Shown in pieces: positions 52,382 through 60,286 of a DNA stretch of 64,000 nt. The notes beneath the pieces were generated by a model. It was not told where the DNA came from, did no database searches, and saw only the letters and a program-made list of their open reading frames with translations. Position numbers and translations under genes: made by a program. The stretch comes from Pokkaliibacter sp046614695 (GTDB lineage: Bacteria; Pseudomonadota; Gammaproteobacteria; Pseudomonadales; Balneatricaceae): contig NZ_JBKKHQ010000019.1 of NCBI RefSeq assembly GCF_046614695.1, forward strand, positions 1 to 64,000, in the 5' to 3' direction. The first letter of the stretch is position 1. Each line of letters opens with the position of its first letter.

Positions 52382-53377
52382 ATGAAAGCAGCACCTTCGA
52401 TTCCTTCCTTCAAGACCCTGGCGCTTGGCCTGACAACCCTTGGCATGGCCATCGGCTTTCAGACGGCGCAAGCAGATACCTGGTGTGAGCAGGGCAATAC
52501 CGTCAAGTTTGCCGGTATCAACTGGGAAAGCGGTGAGCTTCTCACTGATCTGATGCGCACAGTGCTGGAAAAGGGTTACAGCTGTAAGACCGATGCCATT
52601 CCCGGAAACTCCATCACCATGGAGCAGGCGCTGGGTCAGAACGATATTCAGGTGTTTGCCGAAGAGTGGATTGGCCGCAGTGAAGCCTGGAACAAGGCTG
52701 CTAAAGCCGGCACCGTGATTGGCGTGGGCGCGCCCATCAAGAATGCCACCGAAGGCTGGTATGTGCCGCGTTATCTGGTCGAAGGTGATAAAGAGCGCGG
52801 CATCGAAGCCAAGGCGCCGGATCTCAAGGCCATCGCCGATCTCGACAAGTACGCAATGCTGTTTAAAGACCCCGAAGAGCAGTCCAAAGGCCGCTTCTAC
52901 AATTGTCCGGCGGGTTGGACCTGTGAGCTGGAAAACTCTGAAAAGCTCGAAGAGTACGGTCTGGATAAAACCTACGTGAACTTCCGCCCCGGTACCGGCG
53001 CGGCGCTGGATGCGGCGATTTCCTCCAGCTACAAGCGCGGTAAACCCTTCGTGACTTACTACTGGTCACCCACGGCGATGCTTGGCAAATATGATCTGGT
53101 TCAGCTCAAGGAAAAGCCTGAGGACGAAAAAGAGATCAAGATTCAGGTCGGTATCTCCAAGGTCTTTCAGGATGAAGCGCCACAACTGGTGGACGTCCTC
53201 TCCAAGGTCAATGTTCCCATTGATCTTCTGAACAAGAGTCTGGCAAAAATGAGCGATGAAAAGCTGGAAAGCGATGAAGTTGCCCGGCTGTTCCTGAAAG
53301 AGCACCCGGAAGTCTGGCATCAGTGGGTCAGCGAAGAGGCTGCCAGGAAAATTGATGCCAGCGTCGCGGGCCAGTAA
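52382..53377 (+). CDS. ProX/OpuAC-type ABC substrate-binding protein
   Basis: 331-residue periplasmic protein with a signal peptide (TLALGLTTLGMAIGFQTAQA) and an OpuAC fold: VKFAGINWESGELLTDLMRTVLEKGY (given in part), EEWIGRSEAW, EGWYVPRYL, FYNCPAGWTCE (probable disulfide) and FVTYYWSPTAMLG. Family ligands are quaternary amines or, in HutX-type members, histidine and proline betaine. The HutC-like site upstream and the ammonia-lyase homologue downstream favour a HutX-like role, but no ABC ATPase or permease is adjacent. ATG at 52382 follows GAGGAAAACT. Confidence 0.8.
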   Translation: MKAAPSIPSFKTLALGLTTLGMAIGFQTAQADTWCEQGNTVKFAGINWESGELLTDLMRTVLEKGYSCKTDAIPGNSITMEQALGQNDIQVFAEEWIGRSEAWNKAAKAGTVIGVGAPIKNATEGWYVPRYLVEGDKERGIEAKAPDLKAIADLDKYAMLFKDPEEQSKGRFYNCPAGWTCELENSEKLEEYGLDKTYVNFRPGTGAALDAAISSSYKRGKPFVTYYWSPTAMLGKYDLVQLKEKPEDEKEIKIQVGISKVFQDEAPQLVDVLSKVNVPIDLLNKSLAKMSDEKLESDEVARLFLKEHPEVWHQWVSEEAARKIDASVAGQ

Positions 53378-53417
53378 GCGTATTTCAGCGGCGTATCCGA
53401 CCGCGTAGAGACACGTA

Positions 53418-53444
53418 AAGGGCCGCATCTGTCGGCCCTTTTTT
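53418..53444 (+). terminator. Terminator after ProX gene
   Basis: AAAGGGCCG...CGGCCCTTTTTT hairpin; it separates the binding-protein gene from the lyase homologue. Confidence 0.85.
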
Positions 53445-53591
53445 GGTTTCGGTCGACTGTCTTGGCGCCTGCTTTGTTGTCCTAGCGCTTGTGTTGTTGT
53501 CTTTATACAAGAGCTGCTGGCTTTGTCGCCGCACGCTCACCGCCTTATTTCTTTCACTCACTACTTCTTTTGACGATCGATGGAGAGCCTT

Positions 53592-55148
53592 ATGACTGAT
53601 CACCCCCACGCGACTGGCAACGCTCAGGCTTCTTCGTCGATAAGTCCGGTCACCGTCATGATTGGTGATGCGCCTGTGACCTGTCAGGACGTTGTCGCCG
53701 TCGCGCGCCACGGTGCTGCTGTGGCACTGACGGACGCCGCACTCCTTCGTATTGATACGGCGCGGTCTATCGTCGAGCGCATTATTGCCGACGGTCAGCG
53801 CGCTTATGGCATCAATACCGGCCTTGGGGCGCTTTGCAATGTGGTGCTGAATGAGCACGATCTGGCGCGCCTTTCCCGCAATACGATTCAAAGCCATGCC
53901 TGCGGTGTGGGCACGCTGCTGCCGGTGGAGCAGGTGCGCGCCATCATGTGCTCGGCGGTCATCAACTACAGCCACGGCAAGTCAGGAATTAGCCGTGCAG
54001 CGGTGGAAACGCTGGTGAGCTTTCTTAACCTTGGGATTACGCCGGAGGTGCCAAGCCAGGGTTCGGTCGGCTATCTCACCCATATGGCGCATATTGGTCT
54101 GCCTCTGGTGGGGCAGGGCTTTGTGGAGTATCAGGGGCAGCGCATGGCCTCAGCGCGCATCTGGGAAGAGGGCATCCTGCCGTTACCTGAACTAGGCGCC
54201 AAGGATGGGCTGTCGCTGGTAAACGGTACGCTCTGTATGACCGGGCTTAGTTGTCTGGCGATTGATGATGCCCGTGGCCTGCTGGACTGGGCGGATGTTA
54301 CCGGTGCCATGAGTTTTGAAGCCCTTGGCGGCCAGGTGCGGGCCTTTGCACCGGAGGTGCTGGAAGCCAAGTTTCATCCCGGCGCCAGCGAGGTGGGTAA
54401 ACGGCTGCGAGCCTTGCTTGGGCAGAGTGAAAACATCCTGCGTAAAACCGGCACACGCACTCAGGATGCACTGAGCCTGCGGGCGATACCGCAGGTGCAT
54501 GGTGCCGCGCGCGATCAGCTGGCCCATGTGACGGCACAGGTTGAGCGCGAACTTCGCGGCGTGTCGGATAACCCCATCATTCTTGGCACGCTGGAGCAGT
54601 ACGAGGTCATCTCCCAGGCCAACCCTCATGGAGAAAGCGTGTCGATGGCGGCGGATTTACTGGCGGTGGCGATGGCGGAAGTTGGCTCCATTGCTGAGCG
54701 TCGTCTTGATCGGCTGGTTAACCCGCTGGTCAGTAACCTGCCGGCTTTTCTGATTGCCGAAAGCGGTGTGAATTCCGGCTTTATGATTACTCAATACGTC
54801 GCGGCCTCACTCTGTGCGGATAACCGCCGGTTGGCGATGCCCGCCGTGACGGATAATTATGTGACCTCAGCGCTGCAGGAAGATCACCTGAGCATGGGCA
54901 CCAGCGCGGCACTTAAAGCCCTGCAAGTGGCTGATAACCTGCGCCGGATTCTGGCGATCGAATGGCTGGCGGCGGCGCAGGCCTTTGAGTTTTTGCCGGA
55001 CAGCAAAGGCGAGGGCACCGCGCGGGCTCATGGTTTCCTGCGGGAGTGGATTCCGGCCTACCATGAAGACCGCTGGCTCTCACCGGATATCGAACAGGCC
55101 GCCACCCTGATGCGGACTCACGGGGCCGGTCGTGTCACAGGCTTTTAA
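53592..55148 (+). CDS. Histidine/phenylalanine ammonia-lyase homologue lacking the MIO tripeptide
   Basis: 518-residue member of the HAL/PAL family. Active-site blocks are kept: YGINTGLG (Tyr72), LVNGT, TQDALSLRAIPQVHGA, SDNPI and NYVTSALQEDHLSMGTS. The key exception is at residues 157-166: where HutH has GSVGASGDLAPLAHMA, this protein reads GSVGYLTHMAHIGL. The Ala-Ser-Gly that cyclises into the MIO electrophile is absent, with a net three-residue shortening and no frameshift. It is therefore unlikely to deaminate histidine by the standard mechanism. ATG at 53592 follows GGAGAG. A second HAL-like gene beside a ProX-like transporter is also known in Pseudomonas hut loci. True function unknown. 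Confidence 0.85.
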   Translation: MTDHPHATGNAQASSSISPVTVMIGDAPVTCQDVVAVARHGAAVALTDAALLRIDTARSIVERIIADGQRAYGINTGLGALCNVVLNEHDLARLSRNTIQSHACGVGTLLPVEQVRAIMCSAVINYSHGKSGISRAAVETLVSFLNLGITPEVPSQGSVGYLTHMAHIGLPLVGQGFVEYQGQRMASARIWEEGILPLPELGAKDGLSLVNGTLCMTGLSCLAIDDARGLLDWADVTGAMSFEALGGQVRAFAPEVLEAKFHPGASEVGKRLRALLGQSENILRKTGTRTQDALSLRAIPQVHGAARDQLAHVTAQVERELRGVSDNPIILGTLEQYEVISQANPHGESVSMAADLLAVAMAEVGSIAERRLDRLVNPLVSNLPAFLIAESGVNSGFMITQYVAASLCADNRRLAMPAVTDNYVTSALQEDHLSMGTSAALKALQVADNLRRILAIEWLAAAQAFEFLPDSKGEGTARAHGFLREWIPAYHEDRWLSPDIEQAATLMRTHGAGRVTGF

Positions 55149-55167
55149 GGGCGCTTTTTAAGCCGTG

Positions 55168-55200
55168 GGATGATGGTCTGGCAATCAGACCATCCCTTTT
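55168..55200 (+). terminator. Terminator after lyase homologue
   Basis: GATGGTCTG-GCAAT-CAGACCATC perfect 9 bp stem followed by CCTTTT. Confidence 0.8.
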
Positions 55201-55496
55201 ACCTTTGCCGTTTTGAGTCCACCCGATCTGCTTCTTTTCTCTGCGCTGATCTTGCGCAAATTTCAGCTGAAAACCTCGGCCTCACTTTGACAAGCCTTGC
55301 TTGCCTGACTATTTCTTTAATACCCCTTTTGTTACGGCATATGGCTTGGTCGATAACGACGAATGTGGGTGCGCCAACAAGGAATTCTCCGCTCGTCTGC
55401 GCTCTGATGCTCTGTCTTGTACGTTAATTAGCGAAAGCCTGAGTGAGAGTTGCTTGCTCCTGTTTTCGCGCGGCCTTAACCACAGGAGTTCTGCGA
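55201..55496 (+). promoter_or_regulatory. Control region of the EAL response regulator / sensor kinase operon
   Basis: 296 bp without a gene. It contains the perfect palindrome TTTCAGCTGAAA (55261-55272), followed 14 bp later by a promoter-like pair: TTGACA at 55287-55292, 17 bp spacer, TATTTC at 55310-55315. The palindrome overlaps the upstream promoter edge and could be an activator or repressor site. Confidence 0.4.
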
Positions 55497-57836
55497 ATGA
55501 GTGATGAGTTGGCCTTTCTTCCCGAGATAGAGCCTGTCGCCATCACCCCGAAACCCAGTCCGGTCTGGCGTGTTCTGGCGGTGGATGACGATGCTGAGTT
55601 TCAGAAGTCCCTGTCGTTTGCCCTGGAATCCATGGAGATTCTCGGCAAACCCATTGAGTTGGTTCAGGCCTATAGCATGGCGCAGGCCTCAACGATGCTG
55701 GCCCACTCCGAAGAGTTTGCGGTGGTACTGGTCGATGTGGTGATGGAAACCGACGATGCGGGCCTTCGTCTGATTAGCGCGGTGCGCGATATTCTCGGCG
55801 TGACGGATACGCGTTTTATTCTGCTCACCGGCCAGCCGGGCATGGCGCCTGTAGAGTCGGTCATGCAGGACTATGACCTCTCTGACTATCTGCTTAAATC
55901 CGATCTTGGCAGCCGCGGAATTCGTACCTTACTGACCGGCGCCGTTCGTAACTACGAACAGCTGCATCTGGTCTCGGCCGCCAAACGTGGCCTGCAGCTG
56001 ATTGTTGAGTCCAGTAACCGGCTTCTTGGCATTCGTAATCTCACCGATATTGCCTCGGCAGCGCTGGCTGAACTTGCGACACTGATTGGTGTGTCCGATG
56101 AAGGTCTGGTCTGCGTCAAGCGCACACCCTTAGCCACGGAAGAGCTGCTTTCACCGACACGCTCGGCAGATTTGAAAACCGCTGCCGAGCGTCAAATCCG
56201 AGAGAAGGGCATGAATTGGAGCGCGCAGCATGTCCATGATCTGGATAACTCGGATCTGGTGGATATTTCCCTGCGGGAAGTCACCACCATTGCCGCCAGC
56301 GGTCGCTATGCGGACTGCGTGAACTTTAGCCTTGCCAATCTGCCTGACCCTGAGGTGCGCTCCGCGTTGGAGAAGGCCATGGTGTTGCAGTCCTTCCTGA
56401 CTACCGAGCGTGGGCAAGTGGTGTTTTTTCCACGCTCCGCAGCGCTGGCGGATTTCGCCATTTATGTCTCGACTCCACGGCCACTCGACAGTACCGAGCT
56501 GCATTTGCTGGAGGTGTTTGCCGCCAACATCTCCAAAGGCTTTGGCAATGTTGCTCTTATCAGCAAGCTGGATCGGCTGGCCTATCAGGATGACCTGCTG
56601 GGTATTCCCAATCAGAGCGCCTTGCTGCGTAAGATGCAGGCCCTGCACCGCCTGCGCCAGGCTGGCCAATACCATCTGGTGCTTTTGGATCTGGATGATT
56701 TCTCTTCGCTTAATACCCTCTTTGGCATGAAGTTCGGCGATAAGCTGCTGGAGAGTGTGGCCGAGCGTTTACAAAAGGCTTTTCCGCCGCCTTGTATGGT
56801 GGCGCGTCTGCATTCGGATGTGTTTGCCATTCTGGGGGATGAAAAGCAGGTCAGTGCCTCTCAGGCCCATGCGGTCTTTGATTATCCTTTCACGGTGAAC
56901 CGCAATGTCTATCATCTCTCGGCCTGCTTCAGTGAGCTGTCCATGGACCAGCCAAGCCGGGAAATCGCGGACCTGCTGCGTTATGCCGTCGCCAGTCTCA
57001 AGCTCGCCAAGAAGGAAGGGCTGGGCAGCGTTAAAACCTTTGATCCTGAAATCGAGCGGCGCGCGACCCAGCGGTATGAGCTGCTGCAGCGGTTGCACGA
57101 TGCCATCGAGCTTCGCAAACTGGAGCTGCATTTCCAGCCGCAAATCAACCTGCAAACCGGCAAAGTGGTGGGCGCGGAAGCCTTGCTGCGCTGGCCAACG
57201 GAAGACGGCATGGTGCCGCCGGACACCTTCATCCCGCTGGCGGAGCAGTCTTCCCATATTCATGCCATTGGCAATCTGGTGTCGGAGATGGCCTGCGAAG
57301 CGATCAAACGGCTGGATTATGAAGGCTACAACGATTTACTGATCAGCCTTAACTATTCACCCCGTCAGCTGGAGCAGCCCAACATTCTCGAAACCCTGCG
57401 TCAGCAGTGCAAGATGGCCGGCATTGCCATCGATCGCCTGTGTCTGGAAGTCACCGAGACTGCCATGATGCAATCCTTCCAACAGGTCGGACAGCTGCTG
57501 GAGCGGCACCGGATGCGAGGCGGCACGGTCGCCATTGATGACTTTGGCACGGGGTTTTCCTCCCTTGAATACCTGCTGGAGCTGCCAGCGGACCATCTGA
57601 AAATTGATAAAACCTTCGTGGCGCGCCTGGAAAGCGATTCCCATTGCCGCTCGCTGGTGATGATGATTTTGTCCCTTGGCAAACAACTGGGTATTTCTGT
57701 GGTGGCGGAGGGGGTTGAAACCGAGGGTCAGGCGAACTGGCTCACAGAGCATGGCTGCGACATCGGTCAGGGCTGGTATTTCGGTAAGGCGATGCCGTTG
57801 CCGATTTTTATTTCCTGGTTAAAAGAGCGGGGGTAA
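55497..57836 (+). CDS. Response regulator with DUF3369, degenerate GGDEF and EAL domains
   Basis: 779-residue cytosolic regulator. The receiver domain (about 24-145) has VDDD and the phospho-Asp80 in VVLVDVVM. DUF3369 spans about 155-325. A GGDEF-like domain follows (about 355-500), but its signature loop reads HSDVF, so cyclase activity is unlikely. The EAL domain (about 530-775) keeps EALLRW, NYSPRQL, VTETAMM, DDFGTGFSSLEYL, KIDKTFV and VAEGVETEGQ, the residues of active c-di-GMP phosphodiesterases. The ATG at 55497 follows CAGGAG by 8 nt. The sensor kinase gene starts 2 bp after the stop. Output is probably lowering c-di-GMP in response to phosphorylation. Confidence 0.88.
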   Translation: MSDELAFLPEIEPVAITPKPSPVWRVLAVDDDAEFQKSLSFALESMEILGKPIELVQAYSMAQASTMLAHSEEFAVVLVDVVMETDDAGLRLISAVRDILGVTDTRFILLTGQPGMAPVESVMQDYDLSDYLLKSDLGSRGIRTLLTGAVRNYEQLHLVSAAKRGLQLIVESSNRLLGIRNLTDIASAALAELATLIGVSDEGLVCVKRTPLATEELLSPTRSADLKTAAERQIREKGMNWSAQHVHDLDNSDLVDISLREVTTIAASGRYADCVNFSLANLPDPEVRSALEKAMVLQSFLTTERGQVVFFPRSAALADFAIYVSTPRPLDSTELHLLEVFAANISKGFGNVALISKLDRLAYQDDLLGIPNQSALLRKMQALHRLRQAGQYHLVLLDLDDFSSLNTLFGMKFGDKLLESVAERLQKAFPPPCMVARLHSDVFAILGDEKQVSASQAHAVFDYPFTVNRNVYHLSACFSELSMDQPSREIADLLRYAVASLKLAKKEGLGSVKTFDPEIERRATQRYELLQRLHDAIELRKLELHFQPQINLQTGKVVGAEALLRWPTEDGMVPPDTFIPLAEQSSHIHAIGNLVSEMACEAIKRLDYEGYNDLLISLNYSPRQLEQPNILETLRQQCKMAGIAIDRLCLEVTETAMMQSFQQVGQLLERHRMRGGTVAIDDFGTGFSSLEYLLELPADHLKIDKTFVARLESDSHCRSLVMMILSLGKQLGISVVAEGVETEGQANWLTEHGCDIGQGWYFGKAMPLPIFISWLKERG

Positions 57837-57838
57837 TC

Positions 57839-59860
57839 ATGCCGCAATGGGTGCATTCGCTTCAGGATTTTATGAAAAAGCATCCCCTCTGGTGGGGCTA
57901 TCTGGTGCCCTGGTGGGTGCTCATTCCGCTGGCTGCCTGGCTGCTGTATCAAAGCGCCATGCACAATGGCCTGATGCAGGTGGAACAAACGGAAGAAGAT
58001 CAGGTCGTGCGTGATCACATGCTGATCAGCTCACAACTGGGGCGGCTGTCTGATGATGCGGTACTCCTGGCGAATAATACCCGCACTGTTCTTCGTGACA
58101 CTGACGAGGCAGATCCGCAGCTGCGTGAGGCCCGACTGCAGGCGCTGTATGCCGACTTTATGCAGGCCTATCCCCAGTACATGCAGGCACGCTGGATTAC
58201 CCCGGATGGTATGGAAAGGGTGCGCGTTGACCGAAACGGTGCAGAGGTGAGCCCTCGGCCTGAATCCATGCTGCAAAACAAGGCCACGCGATACTACGTG
58301 CGCAAAGGGCTGATGATGCCGGAAGGGCGGATCTATCTGTCGCCGCTGGATCTGAACGTTGAAAACGGAGAGGTGGAAAACCCTCACCGACCCACCATGC
58401 GCGCGGTCACACGGGTTCCTGCTGATGCTGAAACCAGCCAAAATACGGATCGTACCTCCATGGCCTTTGCCAGTGAGATAAGCATGGCAGAAACGCCGGA
58501 AACGTCGGAAGCAACGGATGCCGTGCAGGACTCAGGCATTGTGGTGCTCAATCTGGATGCCAGTCAGATACTGAATGACCTGCGCCAAACCTCCTCCAGC
58601 ATGCTTCTGAACGGTGATGGTTACTGGCTGGTGTCGTCTGACCCGGCGAAAGAATGGGGCTTTATGCGGGGTATGAAAGATGAGCGGATCCAGACGGAGA
58701 ACCCGTCGGTCTGGCGGCAGATTCTGCGCAACGGCAATGGCCAGTTTATTAACGATGAGGGGTTATGGACTTTCCGGGAAATAACGGCAGAAGGGAACGC
58801 TCGGGTTCTGTCTTCCAGCGTTCCTTCCATGTATGTGGTTTCCCTCAGCCGGGCGCCGCTGGTATTGAGCGGGATATTGTTGCCACGTTATCTGGCCATC
58901 GGAATTATTCTGCTGGGCGCTATTACCTTGCTGAAAATATTCCTGATGCGCAGTAACTATCGCAATATACGCAAGGGTGAAGAACTGGAAGTGCTGAATG
59001 AGGATTTGTCCAAAGCACTGCTGAAACTGCAGCTCTCCCAAAAAGAGCTGGTGCAGGCAGAGAAGCTTTCTTCACTTGGGCTGATGATTGCCGGTGTCGC
59101 CCATGAGCTGAACACCCCCATTGGTGCCTCCATGCTCTGTGTGAATACGCTTTCTGACAAGCTCAGTGAGATTAAGGAGCATCTGGATGATGGCGGTATT
59201 CGCCGCTCGGAGCTGGAGCAGTTTCTGTCCCTGCAATCGGAAGGGCTGGAAATGGCGGATCGCAACATTAACCGCGCCGCCTTGCTGATTCGACAGTTCC
59301 GTCAGGTCGCGACTGACCGGGCCAATGCCGACCTGAACTCGTTCCAGCTGGATGAGCTGGTGCAGGATCTGACCTCCCTGATGCATTCGCACTGGAAGAA
59401 CACGCCCCATATTGTGCAGGTGAATGTGCCTCCCGGTATTACCATGTTCAGCTGTCCGGGGCCGCTCGGGCAGGTGTTGCAGAATCTGATCCACAACGCA
59501 CTGCTGCACGGCTTTGATAAAAAGGATTACGGCACGGTGGAGATCAAGGCGCTGCCTATGTCGGATGGTCAGGTGGATCTTCAGGTGACCGATAACGGCT
59601 GCGGGATTCCCGAGGCGGATTACGAGCGGGTCTTTGACCCCTTCTTTACCACACGCCGCGCCCGTGGCGGCACAGGCCTGGGCCTGCATATTGTTCATCA
59701 TCTGGTGACAGAAGTGCTGGGCGGTAAGATCTGGCTCAGCGCGGGTCGGCAAGGGGTGGGCACAACGGTACATATACGCTTGCCGCTGCGGGTGAACCTC
59801 CCCGATAACGTTCCGCAAGGCGCCCCGGAACCCTGGCGTCAGGCCACTGCTGTGCACTAG
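57839..59860 (+). CDS. Membrane sensor histidine kinase
   Basis: 673-residue kinase. A first membrane helix (about 22-42) is followed by a large extracytoplasmic sensor (about 45-340), probably a double-PAS dCache-like fold, then a second helix (about 345-370). A coiled-coil linker (EELEVLNEDLSKALLKLQLSQ) leads to a HisKA-type domain with His422 in VAHELNTPIGAS. The ATPase domain has N box NLIHNALLHG, G1 DNGCGIP, F box FDPFFTT and G2 GGTGLGLHI. Partner of the preceding EAL response regulator by position. A terminator hairpin follows. Confidence 0.88.
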   Translation: MPQWVHSLQDFMKKHPLWWGYLVPWWVLIPLAAWLLYQSAMHNGLMQVEQTEEDQVVRDHMLISSQLGRLSDDAVLLANNTRTVLRDTDEADPQLREARLQALYADFMQAYPQYMQARWITPDGMERVRVDRNGAEVSPRPESMLQNKATRYYVRKGLMMPEGRIYLSPLDLNVENGEVENPHRPTMRAVTRVPADAETSQNTDRTSMAFASEISMAETPETSEATDAVQDSGIVVLNLDASQILNDLRQTSSSMLLNGDGYWLVSSDPAKEWGFMRGMKDERIQTENPSVWRQILRNGNGQFINDEGLWTFREITAEGNARVLSSSVPSMYVVSLSRAPLVLSGILLPRYLAIGIILLGAITLLKIFLMRSNYRNIRKGEELEVLNEDLSKALLKLQLSQKELVQAEKLSSLGLMIAGVAHELNTPIGASMLCVNTLSDKLSEIKEHLDDGGIRRSELEQFLSLQSEGLEMADRNINRAALLIRQFRQVATDRANADLNSFQLDELVQDLTSLMHSHWKNTPHIVQVNVPPGITMFSCPGPLGQVLQNLIHNALLHGFDKKDYGTVEIKALPMSDGQVDLQVTDNGCGIPEADYERVFDPFFTTRRARGGTGLGLHIVHHLVTEVLGGKIWLSAGRQGVGTTVHIRLPLRVNLPDNVPQGAPEPWRQATAVH

Positions 59861-59888
59861 CCAGAGAGAAATTTTTAGCCTTGTTACG

Positions 59889-59924
59889 ACGCCGGTCAGG
59901 CTTGCCCTTAGCGACCGGCGTTTT
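59889..59924 (+). terminator. Terminator after sensor kinase
   Basis: ACGCCGGTC...GACCGGCGT perfect 9 bp stem with a 15 nt loop and a TTTTC tail. Confidence 0.75.
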
Positions 59925-60286
59925 CTTATCTCCCCTTTGGTACAGCCCCGATGGTTACTGGCTGTCAGCGTTTTTAGCTGACGTGATTTTCCCCGCAATA
60001 AAGTTTGCAAAAATAGTGAACTACTCCACGCGATTGGACACTTAGGCAACAGGTGTTAACCCGTAATGGCTATCACTGATACTTAGCCCGTGTTGTCGGG
60101 CGAGTAGGTGAATTCGGTTCGCGCCAGGATGCGTGAACGCAGGTATTGACGCCAAGCGGTTCAGACCGCCTGGCCGCAGATTAGCCTATTCAAGAAAAAC
60201 GAAAGCAATAATAACGAAAGCAAGGACACAGCCTTTGCCCGGGCTGTAGTGAGTTTTTTGCGCGACCTTCAGGAATTGAGGTAACG
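59925..60286 (+). other. Leader region of the 771-aa gene
   Basis: 362 bp without a recognised gene. Two direct copies of AACGAAAGCAA occur at 60198-60208 and 60213-60223. Several short stems could form in 60100-60180 (for example around aagcggttcagaccgcc). No riboswitch class is recognised. Confidence 0.35.

Noticed and set aside
53385..53975. 196-codon minus-strand frame overlapping the lyase start
   Set aside because: It is antisense to the conserved lyase N-terminus, has Arg/His-rich shadow composition and crosses a terminator.
59925..60286. c-di-GMP or glycine riboswitch before the 771-aa gene
   Set aside because: Short stems are present, but the conserved bases of these classes are not seen.
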